From: Rhodospirillaceae bacterium | GTDB taxonomy: Bacteria; Pseudomonadota; Alphaproteobacteria; Rhodospirillales; JABHCV01 | DNA length: 64,000 nucleotides | Assembly: GCA_018662005.1 (NCBI GenBank) | Contig: JABJHA010000037.1 | Coordinates: forward strand, 47,360 to 111,359 | Reading direction: 5' to 3' | Shown here: in pieces, positions 37,525-47,551 of the stretch | How the letters are laid out: every line of letters begins with the position of its first letter | Position numbering within the stretch: the stretch's first letter is position 1 | The notes under the pieces: model-generated | Seen by the model: only the letters and a program-made list of their open reading frames with translations | Databases searched by the model: none | What the model was told of the DNA's origin: nothing | Program-made: the position numbers and the translations under genes

Positions 37525-39807
37525 CTAAAATCTGGTGCCGAAATTAACGCGAACATTTTCGTCTTCATCGAAATCTTCTTTGATTACCGGCACCCCAAAA
37601 TCAACGGCAATCGGGCCGAATGGAGAGACCCATGTTACACCGGTGCCGACTGATACGCGCAAACTCCCCGTATCATGAACATCCGACCCGCTGGGGCTCA
37701 ATTTTCCGACGCTGCCAATATCGGTAAACAGTTTGCCCGCAAGGCCTAACTCTTCTGGTAATCCAAGCGGGAAGGTAAGTTCTGTGCTTCCCCTGTACAT
37801 CCATTCCCCGCCAAGGGCATCCTTCGTCGACTTGTCCCTTGGCCCGACACCGGAAGTCGCAAAGCCTCTCAGATTGTCACCGCCAATGAAGAAACGGTCG
37901 AGTAAATCAACATCTTCACCAATGCCGACAATATGCCCGACACTGCCAGTAAAAGAAAGAATCCACTGGTCGTATAGTGGGTAATATTGTGCAGCATCAA
38001 TAGTGTTGCGCAAGTAACGTTTCGTCCCGCCGATACCGGCAAGCGCATTATTCATACGCAGGATATAGCCATCGGTCGGAAATGTTGAGCTGTTGCGTTT
38101 GTCGTAGGCGATACCATGGGTCAGTTCCGAAAGGAAATCCTTGCCGGCAGCATCTTGAACGTACTGTGAAGCACTGGAGGGAACATCTTCAACTTCTATT
38201 TGTTTAAGGGAATGCTTCCAGCTTTGGCGTAAGTTTTCTGATATGGAATAGCCCGCCCGCAGGTTTCCACCTGTCTGTTTGGTGTTATAGGAACTGGCAT
38301 CCTGATTGTCCGTACTGGTGTGGAAAAGGTCAAAACCAGCGGCAATATCGCGATCTAGAAAATAGGGTTCGGTAAAGCTTAAATCGATACGGGACTGGCG
38401 CGCCGCAATCTGTGCGCTAACACTTGCGTATTGCCCTTTACCCATCAAATTGCGTTCCGTAACGCCAACATCAAACAAGGCGCCACTGGTCGTTGAAAAC
38501 CCAAACCCGACGGAAAGGGAACCTGTAGATTTTTCCTCTACCTCGACCTTGACCGCCGTCTTGTCTGGTTCGGAACCTGGAATTTGTTCCATTTCAACTT
38601 TTTCAAAGAAATCAAGGTTTTGAAGACGTTGCTTGGAACGGCGCAGCTTGGAAGGATTGAATGCATCACCTTCAACCAGGCGGAATTCACGACGAATGAC
38701 TTCATCGGCGGTTCTGACATTGCCCTCAATGTCGATGCGATCAACAAACACGCGTGGGCCTTCGTTAATTTCAAAGGTCACATCGACGGTACGCTCTTCC
38801 CTGTTTCTGTTGATACGGGGACGAATGGCGACAAAAGCAAAGCCCAAGGTGCCAATATCGTTTGTCATCGTGTCGATTGTTGTTTCGACCAACTCTGCGT
38901 CGTACCAGTCGCCCCCTTCAACACCGATGCTCGGTTGAACGTCTTCGGCCTTTAGGTCTAGCAACCTGATATCCATATCCACTTTACCGAAGGTGTAGCG
39001 GTTGCCTTCTTCAATAGTGAACGTAATGAAAAAATCTTTTCGGTCGGGCGTTAATTCTGCAACAGAAGACAAAACCCTGAAATCTGCGTAACCGTCGCTC
39101 AGATAAAAGCGGCGCAGCAATTCCCGATCTAGCCCCAACCGGTCAGGGTCGTAGTTATCATCGGAAGAAAAGAACCTGTACCAGCGGGTTTCACGCGTCC
39201 TGATTATCTCACGCAGGCGATCATCACTATATTCCCGATTGCCGACAAAACGAATATTGCGAACTTCCGTCCATTTCCCTTCATTGATTTCAAACACCAG
39301 ATCAACCCGGTTTTGCTCCAACTGAATAACTTTGGGTTCGACCGTTGCAGCAAAACGTCCCTTGCGGCGATAAAGCGTCAAAATTCGCTTCACATCGTTT
39401 TGTACTTTCGAGCGGGTATAGATAACCCGAGGCCTGAGTGATAATTCGACGGAAAGATCATCATCTTTAAGCTTGCTGTTGCCTTCAAAGGCAATGCGGT
39501 TGATGACCGGGTTTTCAATGATATTGACAATTAATGACTCGCCCTGACGGCGCATGGTCACATCGGCGAAAAGTCCTGTAGCGAAAAGGCTTTTCAACGA
39601 TCTGTCTATGCGCCGGTTGTCAAAGGCGTCGCCTTCCTTAAGCAGCATATAGGACAGTACTGTGCCCGCCTCGATACGCTGGTTACCCTCAACGACGATT
39701 TCGCGCACGACCCCGCCCTGTTCCGACTGCGCCATGGAAACAGATGGCGCAAGCCCGGAAACAAGCGTAAAGCAGACAAAAATTATGACGCGAAACAGGC
39801 GTCCCAC
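37525..39807 (-). CDS. bamA: Outer membrane protein assembly factor BamA
   Basis: 760 residues. Signal peptide (about 1-26), five POTRA domains from about 33 to 425 (VREIVVEGNQRIEAGTVLSYM; NRIAFEGNSKLKDDDL; VDRIDIEGNVRTADEVIRRE), then a C-terminal Omp85 beta-barrel ending in a Phe (VNFGTRF), the usual outer-membrane signal. The barrel holds FFIGGDNLRGFATSGVGPRD, carrying the conserved RGF lid-lock motif. BamA folds and inserts beta-barrel proteins. It follows rseP by 27 bases; placement with skp and lpx genes is usual. Confidence 0.97.
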   Translation of the reverse strand: MGRLFRVIIFVCFTLVSGLAPSVSMAQSEQGGVVREIVVEGNQRIEAGTVLSYMLLKEGDAFDNRRIDRSLKSLFATGLFADVTMRRQGESLIVNIIENPVINRIAFEGNSKLKDDDLSVELSLRPRVIYTRSKVQNDVKRILTLYRRKGRFAATVEPKVIQLEQNRVDLVFEINEGKWTEVRNIRFVGNREYSDDRLREIIRTRETRWYRFFSSDDNYDPDRLGLDRELLRRFYLSDGYADFRVLSSVAELTPDRKDFFITFTIEEGNRYTFGKVDMDIRLLDLKAEDVQPSIGVEGGDWYDAELVETTIDTMTNDIGTLGFAFVAIRPRINRNREERTVDVTFEINEGPRVFVDRIDIEGNVRTADEVIRREFRLVEGDAFNPSKLRRSKQRLQNLDFFEKVEMEQIPGSEPDKTAVKVEVEEKSTGSLSVGFGFSTTSGALFDVGVTERNLMGKGQYASVSAQIAARQSRIDLSFTEPYFLDRDIAAGFDLFHTSTDNQDASSYNTKQTGGNLRAGYSISENLRQSWKHSLKQIEVEDVPSSASQYVQDAAGKDFLSELTHGIAYDKRNSSTFPTDGYILRMNNALAGIGGTKRYLRNTIDAAQYYPLYDQWILSFTGSVGHIVGIGEDVDLLDRFFIGGDNLRGFATSGVGPRDKSTKDALGGEWMYRGSTELTFPLGLPEELGLAGKLFTDIGSVGKLSPSGSDVHDTGSLRVSVGTGVTWVSPFGPIAVDFGVPVIKEDFDEDENVRVNFGTRF

Positions 39808-39834
39808 ATAAACCCCCTAGGATTCAATTAGTTA

Positions 39835-40953
39835 TCAGCTAACCAGGTTTTTCAAATATTCAAAAACCTTAAGCTGGACAATATCGTTCCAAGTTACAAA
39901 AACCATTAGGAGCAATACCAGAATCAACCCGAAACGAAAACTGTATTCTTGAGCTTTTTCATTGATCGGGCGTCCGATAAGAGCCTCAAAAAAGTAAAAA
40001 AGCAGGTGTCCGCCATCCAGCATGGGAATAGGGAACAGGTTAATCAGGCCAAGATTGATCGATAATGCGGCTAAAAAGAAGACTAAATTAGCCATGCCGC
40101 CTTGCGCCATTTGTCCCGAAATTTGAGCAATTCTAAGGGGTCCGCCCAGATCTTCCCTTGAAACCGACCCCGTAATCATCTTTCCAACAGATGACAGGAT
40201 ATTAACCGTCAACGCGTAGGTTCTTTCACTGCCCATAACAATGGAACCGAAAAAGTCAGATTTTTCAAATTCTACCATTTCCGGATTAGGCGTGACGCCG
40301 AGCAGGCCAATTTCCTGTTCTACGCCATTTTCCTGGATAACATGGGCTTTTGGTGTCGCCACCAGGGTCATCTGCGTATCGCCGCGAAGAATTTCCATAG
40401 ACAAGGGCACGCCCGGGTTGGCCATCACAATTTGGCGAAGATCCTCGAACCATTTAACTTCCTGTCCAGCGATCATGATGACCCTGTCACCGGCGTTGAT
40501 CCCTGCCTTTTCGGCAGCGCTGCTTGCCTGAACCGTTCCAATCCCGGCCAGCGGGTTAGGCGCCCCCGATATGTAGTAAAGGCCCGACAAAACGACCACC
40601 GCAAAGACAAAGTTGGCCAGTGGCCCGGCAAAAACAATGGCCGCCCTTTGCCCTAGTCGCTTGTGATGGAAGGAAACAGCCCTTTCCTCGTCGGTCAGTT
40701 GGCGCTCGTTCTCCCCCTCTTCGATGCTTTCGCCTTCACCAAACATCTTGACGTATCCGCCAAGTGGGATGGCGCCAAATTTCCACCGGGTTCCATGGGT
40801 ATCATTAAAACCGAACAATTCCTTGCCGAAGCCGATGGAAAACACCTCTACCCGGACGTTGTTGTAGCGGGCAACGAGAAAATGTCCCATCTCGTGAACA
40901 AAAACCAGAATGGTCAGAACGACCAAAAAAGGAATAACGTAATCGATAATCAT
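39835..40953 (-). CDS. rseP: Membrane-associated zinc metalloprotease RseP (site-2 protease)
   Basis: 372 residues. The first membrane helix contains the zinc motif HEMGH (residues 20-24); a central PDZ domain lies at about 125-200 (GIGTVQASSAAEKAGINAGDRVIMIAGQEV). Near the C-terminus, MLDGGHLLFYFFEALIGRP provides the third zinc ligand. It cleaves anti-sigma factors and signal-peptide remnants within the inner membrane. Order dxr-rseP-bamA is standard. A 74-bp gap separates it from dxr. Confidence 0.95.
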   Translation of the reverse strand: MIIDYVIPFLVVLTILVFVHEMGHFLVARYNNVRVEVFSIGFGKELFGFNDTHGTRWKFGAIPLGGYVKMFGEGESIEEGENERQLTDEERAVSFHHKRLGQRAAIVFAGPLANFVFAVVVLSGLYYISGAPNPLAGIGTVQASSAAEKAGINAGDRVIMIAGQEVKWFEDLRQIVMANPGVPLSMEILRGDTQMTLVATPKAHVIQENGVEQEIGLLGVTPNPEMVEFEKSDFFGSIVMGSERTYALTVNILSSVGKMITGSVSREDLGGPLRIAQISGQMAQGGMANLVFFLAALSINLGLINLFPIPMLDGGHLLFYFFEALIGRPINEKAQEYSFRFGLILVLLLMVFVTWNDIVQLKVFEYLKNLVS

Positions 40954-41027
40954 TTCTACAGTAACTCAGTCTTTTTAAGGGGCTTCAGGTCTTAACCAAG
41001 CCTCGCCCCACTCTTTATACAGGGTTA

Positions 41028-42224
41028 TTATTTGATGTAACTTTTGGCGATTTCACGAGCACCGCCGTCAGCGTCAAGAACATCACCAAGGGTTCCTAAC
41101 TCAAAATGCGGTGCAGATTCCAGAGTCTTTTCGACAATTGCGGCAATTTCAAGGAAATCAATCCGTCCTGAAAGGAAACCATCCACGGCAATTTCGTTGG
41201 CTGCATTTAATATTGTTGGGGCATTTCCACCCTTTTTCAGGGCCTGACGGGCCAATTTGAGGGCCGGAAAACGTTCTTCGTCAGGAAGTTCAAACGTCAG
41301 GCTGGCTATTTCCTCCAGTTGCAAACGCGGAGCAGGCGTTTCCATACGCTGGGGCCAACCAAGCGCATAAGCAATGGGGGTGCGCATATCCGGGGTCCCC
41401 ATCTGGGCCAATACGGAACCATCAACATAGTCGACCATGCTGTGAACAACGGACTGCGGATGAACCAGAATTTCTATTTGATCTTCACGGACAGGGAACA
41501 GATGGTAAGCCTCGATGAGTTCCAGTCCCTTGTTCATCATGGTTGCTGAATCGACAGAAATTTTTGCTCCCATATCCCAGTTAGGGTGGGCTTTTGCCTG
41601 ACTTGGCGTCATCGCCGCCATTTTGCTTAAGGATTTATCCCTGAACGGACCGCCCGATGCAGTCAAGATAATACGGCTGACCTTGCCCGGATCATCAAAA
41701 TCAAAAACCTGGTAAATAGCGCTGTGTTCAGAATCAACCGGGATCAAGGTGGCGCCATGGCGTTTGATTTCGCCAATCATCACATCACCGGCTGAAACAA
41801 GGCATTCCTTGTTGGCAAGGCCGATAATCGCACCCCGTTCTACGGCCTTGAAGGTGGGTTCAAGCCCTGCTGTACCGACAATCGAAGCCATCAACCACTC
41901 CGACGGCCGCATGGCCGCTTCAATCAGGGCTTGCCGCCCAGCAGCGACCTCAATACCCGATCCCGAAAGAGCCTCCTTCAGCGCTCCGTAACAATCAGGG
42001 TCTGCAACCACAGCGATTTGGGGGTTAAGAGACAATGCCTGTTCGGCCAACAACTGGACATTGCGGTTGGCACTGAGTGCGACCACGTTGAAGCGTTCCG
42101 GTGTGCGCATCACAAGGTCGATGGTATTGGAGCCGACTGACCCCGTTGATCCAAGGATGGAAATTGACCTGACATGCGTTTGGGCGATGACTGCCGCTTG
42201 GGAATGAGAACCGGATGTGGTCAT
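41028..42224 (-). CDS. dxr: 1-deoxy-D-xylulose 5-phosphate reductoisomerase
   Basis: Second step of the methylerythritol phosphate route to isoprenoids, NADPH-dependent. 398 residues with the nucleotide-binding SILGSTGSVGSNTIDLV, ASIVGTAGLEPTFKA, LANKECLVSAG, VDSEHSAIYQ, ASGGPFRD and the metal site region NWDMGAKISVDSATMMNKGLELIEA. It overlaps the cdsA end by 4 bases (ATGA), so both are translated together. Upstream uppS uses isoprenoid products of the same route. Confidence 0.97.
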   Translation of the reverse strand: MTTSGSHSQAAVIAQTHVRSISILGSTGSVGSNTIDLVMRTPERFNVVALSANRNVQLLAEQALSLNPQIAVVADPDCYGALKEALSGSGIEVAAGRQALIEAAMRPSEWLMASIVGTAGLEPTFKAVERGAIIGLANKECLVSAGDVMIGEIKRHGATLIPVDSEHSAIYQVFDFDDPGKVSRIILTASGGPFRDKSLSKMAAMTPSQAKAHPNWDMGAKISVDSATMMNKGLELIEAYHLFPVREDQIEILVHPQSVVHSMVDYVDGSVLAQMGTPDMRTPIAYALGWPQRMETPAPRLQLEEIASLTFELPDEERFPALKLARQALKKGGNAPTILNAANEIAVDGFLSGRIDFLEIAAIVEKTLESAPHFELGTLGDVLDADGGAREIAKSYIK

Positions 42225-43090
42225 GATATCAACACGAACCTGTTGGAAAAACCGATCAAGGCGGCGGCGGCAATTGCCGCCAGTAGTGCGTCGACCCGGT
42301 CCAGAACGCCACCATGGCCAGGGATCAATTGACTTGAATCCTTAACCTTGAAGTGGCGCTTGACGGCCGACTCTACAAGATCACCACCTTGGGAAACCAG
42401 TCCCACCAAGGCACTGACAAGTAGTGCTTTGATCATTCCGAAGTGCTCAAGGGCCGCCACATGGGCAATGACGGCGCCAGCTATGGCAGCAGCGACAACG
42501 CAACCACCAAGACCGGCCCAGGTTTTATTCGGGCTGATTTTAGGAGCCATTTTCGGGCCACCAATCAAACGACCAGCGGCGTAAGCGCCACTGTCGGCGG
42601 CCCAAACCAGAACCAGTAACCAGAAAACAGTCAGCAACCCATTTTCCCAGTCGTTCCTGATCCAGATCAGCGACAGCGAGGGAATGCCAATGTACACAAC
42701 CCCGACAACCATCCACATGGTACGCTTCGGATTAACGGCCTGATCCATTTGGTCTGAATGGAGCGGTAAATTAGTAGTCAACCTTCTGGCCTCACTGATA
42801 CCAACAAGCAAAGCTCCGAGGAGTCCCAAAACAAATAAAGAATGTGTGTAAGCACCCATCGAAGCGGCGATAACTGCTCCGACAAGCCCACACGTCAGCA
42901 CCCATCCTTCATAATTAAAGCGTCCGCCGTTTATCATGCCACACCATTCCCAGGCCATGGCGGCGGCGGCGGCGGCGATCAATATATTAAAATAGGGAGC
43001 CCCCATGTAAGTGGCGGCAAGAACAGGCGGTATCATTGCCATTGCCGACAAAATTCTAATGAGTAAATTTCTATTGCGGAATTCACTCAC
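42221..43090 (-). CDS. cdsA: Phosphatidate cytidylyltransferase (CDP-diacylglycerol synthase)
   Basis: Makes CDP-diacylglycerol for phospholipid synthesis; an integral membrane protein with about eight helices. The C-terminal signature SAVKRHFKVKDSSQLIPGHG followed by GVLDR fits the CDS family, as does WAADSGAYAAGRLIGG with SPNKTWAG. Start uncertain: GTG 43090 (used, giving 289 residues) overlaps the uppS stop by 8 bases, ATG 43120 is the alternative, and the frame extends further up to 43243 inside uppS. Confidence 0.93.
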   Translation of the reverse strand: MSEFRNRNLLIRILSAMAMIPPVLAATYMGAPYFNILIAAAAAAMAWEWCGMINGGRFNYEGWVLTCGLVGAVIAASMGAYTHSLFVLGLLGALLVGISEARRLTTNLPLHSDQMDQAVNPKRTMWMVVGVVYIGIPSLSLIWIRNDWENGLLTVFWLLVLVWAADSGAYAAGRLIGGPKMAPKISPNKTWAGLGGCVVAAAIAGAVIAHVAALEHFGMIKALLVSALVGLVSQGGDLVESAVKRHFKVKDSSQLIPGHGGVLDRVDALLAAIAAAALIGFSNRFVLIS

Positions 43091-43838
43091 TGGTCGCGCC
43101 GTAACGCCGATTTCGGCCATGGAATGACAAGATCGCCTGATCAAAGTCCTGTTTAGAGAAATCCGGCCACAAAACATCCAAAAATACAAATTCAGCATAG
43201 GCAAGCTGCCACAGCAGGAAATTACTGATTCGTTGTTCACCACTGGTCCTGATCAGAATATCCGGATCCGGAATATCACCGGTGTAAAGACTGCTTGCGA
43301 AAATATCCTCATCAATGTCCTGCACGTCGATTTCACCGGCTTTAGCCCTTTCTGCAAGTTTTCGCGCGGCTTCGGTAATTTCCGCCCGGCCGCCATAACT
43401 TAGGGCAATTGAGAGGATAAGCCGGGTATTGGCGGCCGTCAGTTTTTCGGCGTCGTCAATCAGCTTGACGATATCGTCATCTAAACGTTTGCGGTCACCA
43501 ATGACGCAGAAGCGGACACCTTCCTTGTGTAAAATGGAAATTTCACTTTTTAGATAAAATCGCAACAATCCCATAAGGTCCTTGACCTCGCTTGAGGGAC
43601 GTTTCCAGTTCTCCGAAGAAAATCCATAAAGGGTCAAATAAGAAACCCCGGCCTCGATAGCGCTCTTGATCGCCGTTTTAACGGCAGCAGCCCCGCGTTT
43701 GTGGCCCGCAACCTTTGGCAGATTGCGGTTTTTCGCCCAGCGTCCATTGCCATCCATGATAATTGCGACATGGACAGGAGGACTGGCCTGGTTCCCCCTG
43801 TCAACAGGGACGGCCTTCATAGGATCGGATGGGTTCAC
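43083..43838 (-). CDS. uppS: Isoprenyl transferase (undecaprenyl diphosphate synthase)
   Basis: Builds C55 undecaprenyl diphosphate by cis-condensation of isopentenyl units. 251 residues. Motifs: IIMDGNGRWAKNRN (catalytic Asp), VAGHKRGAAAVK, LTLYGFSSENWKRP, SIALSYGGRAEITEAAR, PDILIRTSGEQRISNFLLWQLAYAEF. The start GTG 43838 (AGG about 8 bases upstream, inside the frr end) was kept; ATG 43820 is possible. It overlaps cdsA by 8 bases. Confidence 0.96.
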   Translation of the reverse strand: MNPSDPMKAVPVDRGNQASPPVHVAIIMDGNGRWAKNRNLPKVAGHKRGAAAVKTAIKSAIEAGVSYLTLYGFSSENWKRPSSEVKDLMGLLRFYLKSEISILHKEGVRFCVIGDRKRLDDDIVKLIDDAEKLTAANTRLILSIALSYGGRAEITEAARKLAERAKAGEIDVQDIDEDIFASSLYTGDIPDPDILIRTSGEQRISNFLLWQLAYAEFVFLDVLWPDFSKQDFDQAILSFHGRNRRYGATSE

Positions 43839-43841
43839 CGG

Positions 43842-44411
43842 TTAAACCTGCATGATTTCCTGTTCTTTGTGAGCCAACGTGTCATCAATTTTTTTGATAA
43901 AATCGTCGGTAATATCCTGAATTTCCTTGGCATAGTCATGATGTTCATCCTCGGAAATTTCGCCGTCCTTCTCGCTACGCTTCAATTCATCCATAGCGTG
44001 GCGACGAACATTGCGCACGGCGATGCGAGCATCTTCTGAATACTTACCGGCGATTTTGGATAATTCAACGCGGCGTTCTTCAGTCAAGGCCGGTATGGGA
44101 ACCCGAACGAGTTGCCCGTCCGAACCGGGGTTCAGACCCAACCCTGATTCCATAATGGCCTTTTCGACCGCCTTGACCATGCTTTTGTCCCAGACCTGCA
44201 ACGTCAACATGCGGGGTTCGGGAACACTGATCGTGGCCACCTGATTCATCGGTAATTCTGATCCATATGCAGAAACCATCAAGGGTTCCAAAAGACTGGC
44301 CGATGCCCGGCCTGTGCGCAGACCACCAAACTCCTGATGCAGAACAGTAATAGCGCCTTCCATACGGCGGCTGACGTCTTTCTTTGTACTGTTAATATCG
44401 GTTGAACTCAT
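43842..44411 (-). CDS. frr: Ribosome recycling factor
   Basis: 189 residues. Splits ribosomes after termination together with EF-G. Motifs: [84 protein letters not shown], and the coiled-coil arm [20 protein letters not shown]. Lies 33 bases after pyrH. Confidence 0.98.
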   Translation of the reverse strand: MSSTDINSTKKDVSRRMEGAITVLHQEFGGLRTGRASASLLEPLMVSAYGSELPMNQVATISVPEPRMLTLQVWDKSMVKAVEKAIMESGLGLNPGSDGQLVRVPIPALTEERRVELSKIAGKYSEDARIAVRNVRRHAMDELKRSEKDGEISEDEHHDYAKEIQDITDDFIKKIDDTLAHKEQEIMQV

Positions 44412-44444
44412 TTGCTTTATCCTTTTCCCCCCGCAGCGAACCGG

Positions 44445-45170
44445 TCAATCATCTTGCGAAATGATGGTGAAGGTACCCTCGCCATTGACCACTTCTGCAA
44501 AAGCTCCCGGATTGTGAATTGAAAAAACAAGAATTGGAACCGTGTTCTCACGCGCCAGGGCGATGGCGGATGTATCCATGACCTTTAAATTACGGCTTAA
44601 AACATCCTGATAGCTCAACCGCTCATAACGTTCGGCATCAGCAACCTTTTTGGGATCGTCGCTGTAAACGCCATCAACCTGGGTTCCTTTCAACAAGGCA
44701 TCACAGTCCATTTCGACCGACCTTAAGGCGGCGGCCGTGTCGGTGGTGAAAAAAGGATTACCCGTTCCGGCGGCAAAGATCACTAACCTCCCCCTTTCCA
44801 TATGGCGAACGGCGCGCCGACGAATATAAGGTTCACAAACCGTGGCCATTGGAATAGCCGACAAAACACGGGTTTGAATGTCATGGCCTTCGAGAATACT
44901 TTGCATGGCAAGGGCGTTAATGACGGTTGCCAGCATCCCCATGTAATCTGCGCTGGAACGCTCAATGCCCGCAGCGGTGCCGGCGACACCACGAAAAATA
45001 TTGCCCGCGCCAATGACCAGGCAAACCTGAACACCCATTTTATGAACAGCGGCAATTTCGCTGGCGATGCGTTCAACAGTTTCAGAATCGAGGCCAAATT
45101 CCTTAGGCCCCATAAGCGCTTCACCCGACAACTTTAACAGGACACGTCGGTATTTCGGCTGAGACGGCAT
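44445..45170 (-). CDS. pyrH: Uridylate kinase
   Basis: Phosphorylates UMP to UDP. 241 residues from the ATG at 45170, with [62 protein letters not shown], and [15 protein letters not shown] longer frame begins at 45188 but the conserved N-terminus fits this start. An extended -10 sequence (TGGTATAAT) lies 39-47 bases upstream. Confidence 0.97.
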   Translation of the reverse strand: MPSQPKYRRVLLKLSGEALMGPKEFGLDSETVERIASEIAAVHKMGVQVCLVIGAGNIFRGVAGTAAGIERSSADYMGMLATVINALAMQSILEGHDIQTRVLSAIPMATVCEPYIRRRAVRHMERGRLVIFAAGTGNPFFTTDTAAALRSVEMDCDALLKGTQVDGVYSDDPKKVADAERYERLSYQDVLSRNLKVMDTSAIALARENTVPILVFSIHNPGAFAEVVNGEGTFTIISQDD

Positions 45171-45208
45171 GATCGGGCACTTCCACACTGCTATAAATTG
45201 TTGCCAGC

Positions 45209-45217
45209 ATTATACCA
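45209..45217 (-). promoter_or_regulatory. Extended -10 promoter element upstream of pyrH
   Basis: On the minus strand TGGTATAAT, an extended -10 (TGnTATAAT), located in the 143-bp gap between tsf and pyrH. No good -35 is visible at 17 bases upstream (AAAGAC). It would allow pyrH and the downstream genes to be transcribed separately from rpsB-tsf. Confidence 0.5.
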
Positions 45218-45313
45218 AGCTCAGGGGCGAGGTCTTTGTTTTTTTGGCTTCCCGCCCTTAATCGGCCCCGTCACGCCGATATCGGCTTATAACGGGGCGA
45301 AAAAGGTGCGTGA

Positions 45314-46237
45314 TCAGGCGCCTGCGAGGGCAGCAACCTCGCCTGCGTAGTCTTCTTCTTCTTTTTCGATGCCTTCACCCAGTGCAAAGCGGGTGAAACC
45401 GGTAATGGTGACGGCGGAACCCAGTTCCTTACCGGCATCTTCAAGAACTTTTGAAACCCGGGTTTCGCCATCGACCACGTAAACCTGATCGAGCAGGCAG
45501 ACGTCTTCAAAGAACTTGCGAATGCGGCCTTCAACCATCTTTTCGATAATTTCTTCGGGTTTTCCGGATTCACGCGCCTGGTCACTCAATACCTGACGCT
45601 CACGCTCAACAGCGCTCGGGTCCAGATCGTCTTGAGAGACTGAAAGCGGCGCAGCAGCGGCGATGTGCATGGCCAGTTGCTTGCCCAAGGCGGATAGTTT
45701 GTCTGCGTCGGCGTCCGATTGCAGGGCGACCAGTACACCAATTTTGCCAAGGCCGGCAGAAATAGCATTATGGACGTATGAGGCGACAACGCCACTATCG
45801 ACACTTTGTATAGACATCCGGCGCAAACCCATGTTTTCACCAATCGTGGCGATCATATGGGTCATTTGCTCTTCAACGGTGCGATCTTCGCCCGGATAGG
45901 AGGCCGCTTTCAACGTGTCAATGTCGCCAGCATCACCCGCAAGACCGGCAACGTTGGAGACAAATGCCTGAAAATCATCATTACGGGCAACAAAATCCGT
46001 TTCGGAATTAACCTCAACAACAGCGCCGGTGGTGCCCTCGGCAACAATACCGACAAGTCCTTCCGATGCGACGCGACCGGCCTTCTTGGCGGCGGCGGCA
46101 AGGCCCTTGGTACGAAGCCAGTCGACGGCTTGTTCCAGGACACCATCGGTTTCACTGAGCGCCTTTTTGCAATCCATCATGCCGGCGCCGGAAATCTCAC
46201 GCAGTTCCTTGACGAGACTGGCAGTAATCTCAGCCAT
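45314..46237 (-). CDS. tsf: Elongation factor Ts
   Basis: Nucleotide exchange factor for EF-Tu. 307 residues from ATG 46237. Motifs: [27 protein letters not shown] (UBA-like N-terminus), [15 protein letters not shown] written here as [15 protein letters not shown], and [12 protein letters not shown] in the second core domain. C-terminus ends in a Glu-rich, Ala-rich tail. It follows rpsB by 72 bases containing a strong hairpin (46271-46297). Confidence 0.97.
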   Translation of the reverse strand: MAEITASLVKELREISGAGMMDCKKALSETDGVLEQAVDWLRTKGLAAAAKKAGRVASEGLVGIVAEGTTGAVVEVNSETDFVARNDDFQAFVSNVAGLAGDAGDIDTLKAASYPGEDRTVEEQMTHMIATIGENMGLRRMSIQSVDSGVVASYVHNAISAGLGKIGVLVALQSDADADKLSALGKQLAMHIAAAAPLSVSQDDLDPSAVERERQVLSDQARESGKPEEIIEKMVEGRIRKFFEDVCLLDQVYVVDGETRVSKVLEDAGKELGSAVTITGFTRFALGEGIEKEEEDYAGEVAALAGA

Positions 46238-46270
46238 GTTATTCCTCACTTATAAAAAATGTTGATTATG

Positions 46271-46297
46271 GGTGGGGTCGGGATAACCGACCCCACC
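46271..46297 (-). other. Strong intercistronic hairpin between rpsB and tsf
   Basis: Perfect 11-bp inverted repeat, GGTGGGGTCGG (46271-46281) and CCGACCCCACC (46287-46297), with a 5-base loop. No U-tract follows directly on the minus strand (a T run comes about 12 bases later), so an RNA-stability or processing hairpin, or a partial attenuator that sets the rpsB:tsf ratio, is more likely than full termination. Confidence 0.6.
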
Positions 46298-46309
46298 AAC
46301 AATTTCAAA

Positions 46310-47281
46310 TCAGGCGTCAGCCTTGGCGTCCTCTGCGGGTTCTTCTTTTGCAGCGGCCGGAGCTTCTTCAGCAGGCTTTTCCTCTGCAGCAGGAGTGGCT
46401 TCCTCAGCAACGGCAGGTGCTTCCTCAGCAGGTTTTTCCTCTACAGCAGGGGCGGCTTCCTCAGCAACGGCAGGTGCTGCCTCAACAGGTTTTTTCTCTG
46501 CAGCAGGGGCGGCTTCCTCAACCGGGGTGGATGCGGACAGGTCCTCAACAGGCGTCACTTCTTTCTCGCCAAGATCACCACCTGATGCGACGACTTCCTG
46601 CTGGATGCCGTCAAGGACGGAACCGGCGATCAGTTCGCAATAGATGTTAATGGCGCGAAGGGCGTCATCGTTACCCGGAACCGGATAGTCGATACCGTCA
46701 GGCGAGCTGTTGGAATCGATAACCGCAACAACCGGGATGTTCAGCCGGTTGGCTTCGGCAACAGCGATGCCTTCTTTATTGGTGTCGATAACGACCATGA
46801 CATCGGGCTTGCCGCCCATTTCCTTAATACCGCCCAGGGCCCGGTCGAGCTTGTCGCGCTCACGGGTCAAACGCAGCAGTTCCTTCTTGGTCAGTCCAAC
46901 CGTATCGCCAGCAAACATCTCGTCGAGTTCGCGCAAGCGGCGAATGGATTTTGAAACTGTCTGCCAGTTGGTCAGCATACCGCCGAGCCAACGGTGATTG
47001 ACGTAGTACTGACCGCAACGCTTGGCGGCTTCAGCAACGCGTTCGGATGCCTGGCGCTTGGTGCCAACAAACAACACGCGACCACCACCGGCGACCGTGT
47101 CGCGAACCAGTGTCATGGCGCGATAAAGCAGCGGTGCTGTCTGTTGCAAATCGATAATGTGAATGCCATTGCGAACGCCAAAGATGTACGGAGCCATCTT
47201 GGGATTCCAGCGACGTGTATTGTGTCCAAAGTGAACGCCTGCTTCCAGAAGCTGGCGCATTGTAAACGTAGGTAGAGCCAT
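46310..47281 (-). CDS. rpsB: 30S ribosomal protein S2 with repetitive acidic C-terminal extension
   Basis: 323 residues. The first 240 or so are standard S2 ([61 protein letters not shown], and [17 protein letters not shown]). From about residue 250 a low-complexity tail of Pro-Val/Ala-Glu-Glu repeats ([19 protein letters not shown] unit about three to four times) runs to the end. GAAGGAG precedes the ATG. Such acidic Ala/Glu tails on S2 occur in other alphaproteobacteria; their role is unknown to me. Confidence 0.96.
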   Translation of the reverse strand: MALPTFTMRQLLEAGVHFGHNTRRWNPKMAPYIFGVRNGIHIIDLQQTAPLLYRAMTLVRDTVAGGGRVLFVGTKRQASERVAEAAKRCGQYYVNHRWLGGMLTNWQTVSKSIRRLRELDEMFAGDTVGLTKKELLRLTRERDKLDRALGGIKEMGGKPDVMVVIDTNKEGIAVAEANRLNIPVVAVIDSNSSPDGIDYPVPGNDDALRAINIYCELIAGSVLDGIQQEVVASGGDLGEKEVTPVEDLSASTPVEEAAPAAEKKPVEAAPAVAEEAAPAVEEKPAEEAPAVAEEATPAAEEKPAEEAPAAAKEEPAEDAKADA

Positions 47282-47323
47282 TGTGGCTACTCCTTCTTTT
47301 CCGGTTGATCCTCCACGGGCGTC

Positions 47324-47374
47324 GTTCGATAAAATCGAACACCGGAGCGACGAATTCCAGCGAATTTGCGCTGG
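47324..47374 (-). promoter_or_regulatory. Structured 5' leader of rpsB
   Basis: Two perfect small hairpins in the untranslated region upstream of rpsB: GTTCGAT-AAA-ATCGAAC (47324-47340, 7-bp stem) and CCAGCG-AATTTG-CGCTGG (47357-47374). Ribosomal-protein leaders often bind the encoded protein to regulate its synthesis, and an alphaproteobacterial rpsB leader motif has been described. Match to that motif cannot be tested here. Confidence 0.45.
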
Positions 47375-47551
47375 GGCCGCTTAAGCCCGCGTGTGAATTT
47401 GCACTTGGTTTTCGTGCATACGAGGCGGTTAAATACGCTGCAAAGCGAGCAAATGCAAGGGGAAATAGTCCTTTAAATCTGTTACTGGTCACTTAAATGA
47501 TATTCTGCGATAACCCACCTTGGAATATAAGAAAAACAACACCGGAACGTC

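Noticed and set aside
46323..46560. Near-tandem DNA repeats as a CRISPR-like or minisatellite element
   Set aside because: They encode the repeated tail of S2 in frame; no spacer structure.
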